A DNA stretch of 8,273 bases from contig JAITQT010000346.1 of assembly GCA_031288745.1 (NCBI GenBank), forward strand, positions 1-8,273. Reading direction: 5' to 3'. The DNA comes from Deltaproteobacteria bacterium (GTDB lineage: Bacteria; Desulfobacterota; Desulfarculia; Adiutricales; Adiutricaceae). Below the pieces are notes generated by a model, which was not told where the DNA came from, did no database searches, and saw only the letters and a list, made by a program, of their open reading frames with translations. A program made the position numbers and the translations under genes. Below are positions 7,001-8,273 of the stretch, piece after piece. Positions within the stretch are counted from its first letter, which is position 1. The number at the start of each line of letters is the position of its first letter.

Positions 7001-7241
7001 GATGTTGGGCCGGGTGGTCTCGGCCTTCTCGGGGCTTAAGGAGAGTAAAATGTTTCTATTAATTATGGGCGTTGTTTTTATAGGTCAAATCTTGATGACC
7101 CAGTTTGGCGGCGACGTCTTTAGGACCGCTCCTTTGAGTTTAAAAGAGTGGAGCCTGATAATAGTCTTAACCTCCCCAGTCTTGTGGGTTGGAGAATTGT
7201 TCCGCTTTTTTCAAAGGCGTTCACCAGCCTTAAAGGCCTAA
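4092..7241 (+). CDS. Calcium-transporting P-type ATPase, type IIB (PMCA-like), with extra membrane domain
   Basis: This 1049-aa inner-membrane pump would export Ca2+ from the cytoplasm using ATP. Key motifs are TGES (165-168) in the actuator domain, PEGLP (436-440) in membrane segment 4, the phosphorylated aspartate in SDKTGT (D479), KGAPE (595-599) in the nucleotide domain, TGDN (703-706) and GDGSNDAP (780-787). VNLIMDT in segment 6 (N875, D879) with E437 matches the single Ca2+ site of PMCA-type pumps. Segments lie near 53-70, 76-95, 242-262, 421-440, 836-858, 862-886, 912-935, 950-968, 985-1003 and 1018-1038. Unusually, residues about 263-420 between segments 3 and 4 hold an insertion with a charged part and two further hydrophobic stretches (about 332-356 and 382-407). 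Family members normally have a short loop there. No in-frame start exists upstream of 4092 before a stop at 4068. Ca2+ as substrate is inferred from motifs and from the neighbouring terD. Confidence 0.92.
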   Translation: MTQTNSSDELNSLIKGLTSAEVLESRARHGANVLTPPPRDPWWKLYLEKFEDPIIRILLVAAVIAILAGIVEGQFAEGIGIIIAVLLATTLGFINEYKANQEFDILNKVSDDEPIKVIRDGAYGSTPKKDLVVGDIISLEQGEEIPADAEVVSSVGFQVNEASLTGESLPVTKKPKGEVEETGPALAYPRHQILRGTFVSDGRALARITTVGDSSEIGKTARAAAEETDTVTPLNRQLNRLSMFIGVFGFAVAFLIFAALTVREGISGNLGDQIPVAQTALTEAAPDIEEINKVRDSLKASYGELAETLPLGKVLRENEYYYYIKLPLSGGQIYFLFLAFFSLSFILVRIWLPVVFDAVELTGRSRPNCQWLEKEGLGQWLQAAGAGLALFTLGLILGLALGFLSGGLSSWIPLATALSLLRYFMVAVTIIVVAVPEGLPMSVTLSLAYSMRKMTAANNLVRRMHACETIGAATVICSDKTGTLTMNQMRVAGYDFPGFPKGNTPEGQELELVAEGVCANSTANLMPDEKGELTKPLGNPTESALLLWLQGLGINYHSLRSSFNILGQLTFSTERKYMATVGRSRRSEGVIIHLKGAPEIALSKCSAHRLPDGSVSALTKDDINAHLEDLKKEQQRGMRSLGLAYKPLASTANEYTPKEIIDLVDQRDLTFLGFFSIADPVRPEVPPAVQSCDKAGINVKMVTGDNQATALEIGLQIGIIDPSSQEPGLTINGDDFMDLNDEEALEAVGKLRIMSRARPLHKQRLVTLLQKRGEVVAVTGDGSNDAPALNHADVGLAMGITGTSVAKEAADIILLDDSFASIVRAVMWGRSIYSNIQKFILFQLTINFLALGVALLGPFLGIQLPLTVTQMLWVNLIMDTFAALALASEPPDWALMNKPPRGPKDFIVTKPMARFIFRVGSIFLVLFLILVLGFKNIFPMEAETAVGRHNLSIFFTVFVFIQFWNLFNARMLGRVVSAFSGLKESKMFLLIMGVVFIGQILMTQFGGDVFRTAPLSLKEWSLIIVLTSPVLWVGELFRFFQRRSPALKA

Positions 7242-7286
7242 AATTTTTCCCTTTGGTGCGGTCGGGGCTAGGTTTAGTAGTTTTTT

Positions 7287-7300
7287 TTCATTAAAATGAA
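7287..7300. promoter_or_regulatory. Palindrome TTCATTAAAATGAA in the terD upstream region
   Basis: A 14-bp perfect inverted repeat, TTCATT-AA-AATGAA, sits between T-rich tracts about 40 bp before the terD start, in the 98-bp gap after the ATPase gene. Its symmetry would suit a dimeric DNA-binding regulator or a weak local hairpin. Such AT-rich palindromes can arise by chance, and I see no matching copy elsewhere in the window and no convincing promoter boxes beside it. Confidence 0.25.
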
Positions 7301-7326
7301 TTAAGATTTTTTAGCTAATTTTTTTT

Positions 7327-7333
7327 AGAGGAG
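7327..7333 (+). promoter_or_regulatory. Strong ribosome binding site of terD
   Basis: AGAGGAG lies 6 nt before ATG 7340. It is the clearest Shine-Dalgarno site in the window, far stronger than those of the kinase or ATPase genes, consistent with TerD-type proteins being made in larger amounts than enzymes or pumps. Confidence 0.75.
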
Positions 7334-7339
7334 TTCATA

Positions 7340-7918
7340 ATGGCTGTTTCTTTATCTAAAGGCGGGAATGTATCCCTTAACAAGGAGGTCCCTGGCCTCA
7401 AATCTATCTTCATCGGCCTCGGTTGGGACGCTAGGGCGACTGACGGAGCGGAGTTCGATCTAGACGCTTCGGCTTTTTTACTAAACGCCTCTGGAAAGGT
7501 CCGTTCTGGAGAAGATTTCATCTTTTATAATAACCTTAAGTCATCAGACGGCTCAGTGGAGCATATGGGCGATAATCGTACTGGGGCCGGCGAGGGCGAT
7601 GACGAGGTGATAAGGGTGGATCTAGCCAAGGTCCCCGCCGACGTCTCTCGCCTCTCAATAACCGTGACTATCCATGAGGCCGAGGCGAGACGCCAGAATT
7701 TTGGCATGGTTTCTAATTCTTTTATTCGGATAGTTAATCAAGACGGGGGCCAGGAAATAGCTAGATTTGATCTAACCGAAGATATGAGTACCGAAACGGC
7801 TATGATTTTTGGAGAAGTGTATCGTCACAATAACGAATGGAAGTTTAAGGCTGTAGGGCAAGGCTTTTCCGGGGGTTTAGCGGCTTTAGCTAAGTCCTTC
7901 GGTATCAACGTGGCTTAA
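7340..7918 (+). CDS. terD: TerD-family Ca2+-binding stress protein
   Basis: This 192-aa protein has the full length of TerD/TerE proteins and their hallmark features: an opening VSLSKGGNVSL, GLGWDARATDGAEFDLDASA (27-45), FYNNLKSSDGSVEHMGDN (62-79) followed by TGAGEGDDE, and a VYRHNNEWKFKAVGQGF motif (160-176). The acidic loops around D30, D35, D40, D42, D70, D78 and D87-E89 are those that bind Ca2+ in the solved family structure. TerD-family proteins are linked to tellurite, phage and general stress resistance, probably through Ca2+-dependent assemblies near the membrane. No signal peptide is visible. It follows a Ca2+ pump gene by 98 bp and shares the locus with TerY-P proteins, supporting one Ca2+-linked response. 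TerE and TerZ are close paralogues, so the exact letter is less sure than the family. Confidence 0.95.
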   Translation: MAVSLSKGGNVSLNKEVPGLKSIFIGLGWDARATDGAEFDLDASAFLLNASGKVRSGEDFIFYNNLKSSDGSVEHMGDNRTGAGEGDDEVIRVDLAKVPADVSRLSITVTIHEAEARRQNFGMVSNSFIRIVNQDGGQEIARFDLTEDMSTETAMIFGEVYRHNNEWKFKAVGQGFSGGLAALAKSFGINVA

Positions 7919-7963
7919 ACTGGGCTAAATCTTTTTTTTTAAGTCGATTGGTGAATTACTTAA

Positions 7964-8001
7964 GCGGGCCCAAATTTTATGAGGCCCGTCCTTTAATTTT
8001 T
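7964..8001 (+). terminator. Probable Rho-independent terminator after terD
   Basis: GCGGGCC (7964-7970) pairs with GGCCCGT (7983-7989), a GC-rich 7-bp stem with one G-T pair and a 12-nt loop, followed by the T-rich tract CCTTTAATTTTT. It lies 45 nt after the terD stop and would end the transcript. The interrupted T-tract makes it of moderate strength. A separate T8 run at 8015-8022 lies directly before RNA element copy 2. Confidence 0.7.
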
Positions 8002-8022
8002 AGGCTTAAGCTAGTTTTTTTT

Positions 8023-8273
8023 GTGTCCGTTCACAAATGTGAACGTTTAAGGGCCAGTTCACAAGAGAGAACGCTGCGGTGCCAAGCCTATTGAAAGGGA
8101 CGACACATCCCGCAGCAATGTAGCCCCTATAGGCGCTTAGTAATTTTAACATTAAATCAAAGTTAAAATATATGGTTGGAGCAGAGAGCTAAGTAGAAAC
8201 GTTAAAAGAACTAATGTTAAGAACTTAAGGGTAGGCTAAAACTTAATTACAACTCGAAAGTCGCTACCAGCCG
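8023..8273 (+). ncRNA. Structured RNA element, copy 2; candidate HEARO / IscB omega-RNA, cut by the window edge
   Basis: Similarity to the element at 2599 starts at GTGTCCGTTCA and continues to the last base of the window, with about 94% identity by manual count. Here the first hairpin is longer, CGTTCAC/GTGAACG (8028-8034 with 8039-8045). The central stem is GCTGCGG/CCGCAGC (8073-8079 with 8110-8116). ATTTTAAC (8143-8150) pairs with GTTAAAAT (8162-8169) over 8 bp, enclosed by CTTAG/CTAAG (8136-8140 with 8189-8193). Several differences between copies fall in stems yet leave pairing possible or shifted in register, as expected of a functional RNA. About 45-55 nt of the 3' part, and anything it precedes, such as an IscB gene, lie outside the window. 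Confidence 0.6.

Noticed and set aside
7315..7521. Minus-strand ORF overlapping the terD start
   Set aside because: It covers the strong terD ribosome site and conserved N-terminus on the opposite strand and has no features of its own.
8003..8022. Second terminator formed by GCTTAAGC and the following T8 run
   Set aside because: The palindrome leaves no room for a loop, so no stable hairpin can form; the stem at 7964-7989 is the better terminator.

Overview
This window looks like a bacterial chromosome segment. The genes are closely spaced, have bacterial ribosome sites and all lie on the plus strand. They belong to the TerD / TerY-P type of stress-response locus. Coding regions have moderate GC content and spacers are AT-rich. 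I cannot name the organism from the sequence. Gene decay and small mobile or RNA elements point to a genome with active or recent degradation.

Layout, left to right. (1) Positions 1-1007 hold a broken PP2C-type protein phosphatase, the phosphatase member of a TerY-P triad. It is cut by a ~108-bp MITE-like insertion with a perfect 9-bp target duplication and by two single-base changes in T-runs. Most of its catalytic motifs are still readable. (2) Positions 1053-2534 encode an intact Ser/Thr-kinase-like protein with a zinc ribbon, the kinase member of the triad. (3) Positions 2535-2903 contain a ~300-nt structured RNA-like element, which I tentatively assign to HEARO / IscB omega-RNA. (4) Positions 2904-3923 encode TerY, a von Willebrand A protein with a C-terminal zinc-binding region. 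(5) Positions 4092-7241 encode a type IIB (PMCA-like) Ca2+-transporting P-type ATPase with an unusual extra domain between its third and fourth canonical membrane segments. (6) Positions 7340-7918 encode a TerD-family Ca2+-binding protein, followed by a probable terminator. (7) From 8023 to the window edge runs a second copy of the RNA element, about 94% identical to the first over 250 nt by manual alignment.

How the genes may work together. In known TerY-P modules, kinase, phosphatase and VWA protein are thought to form a phosphorylation switch tied to TerD-type proteins that bind Ca2+. A Ca2+ exporter between terY and terD fits a Ca2+-linked stress response. Here the phosphatase arm appears lost, leaving the kinase without its local partner. 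One omega-RNA-like element sits exactly against the terY start codon and appears to supply its ribosome site.

The most notable items are the pair of orphan omega-RNA-like elements without a nuclease gene, the fusion of one of them to terY, the in-frame MITE in the phosphatase, and the enlarged ATPase.
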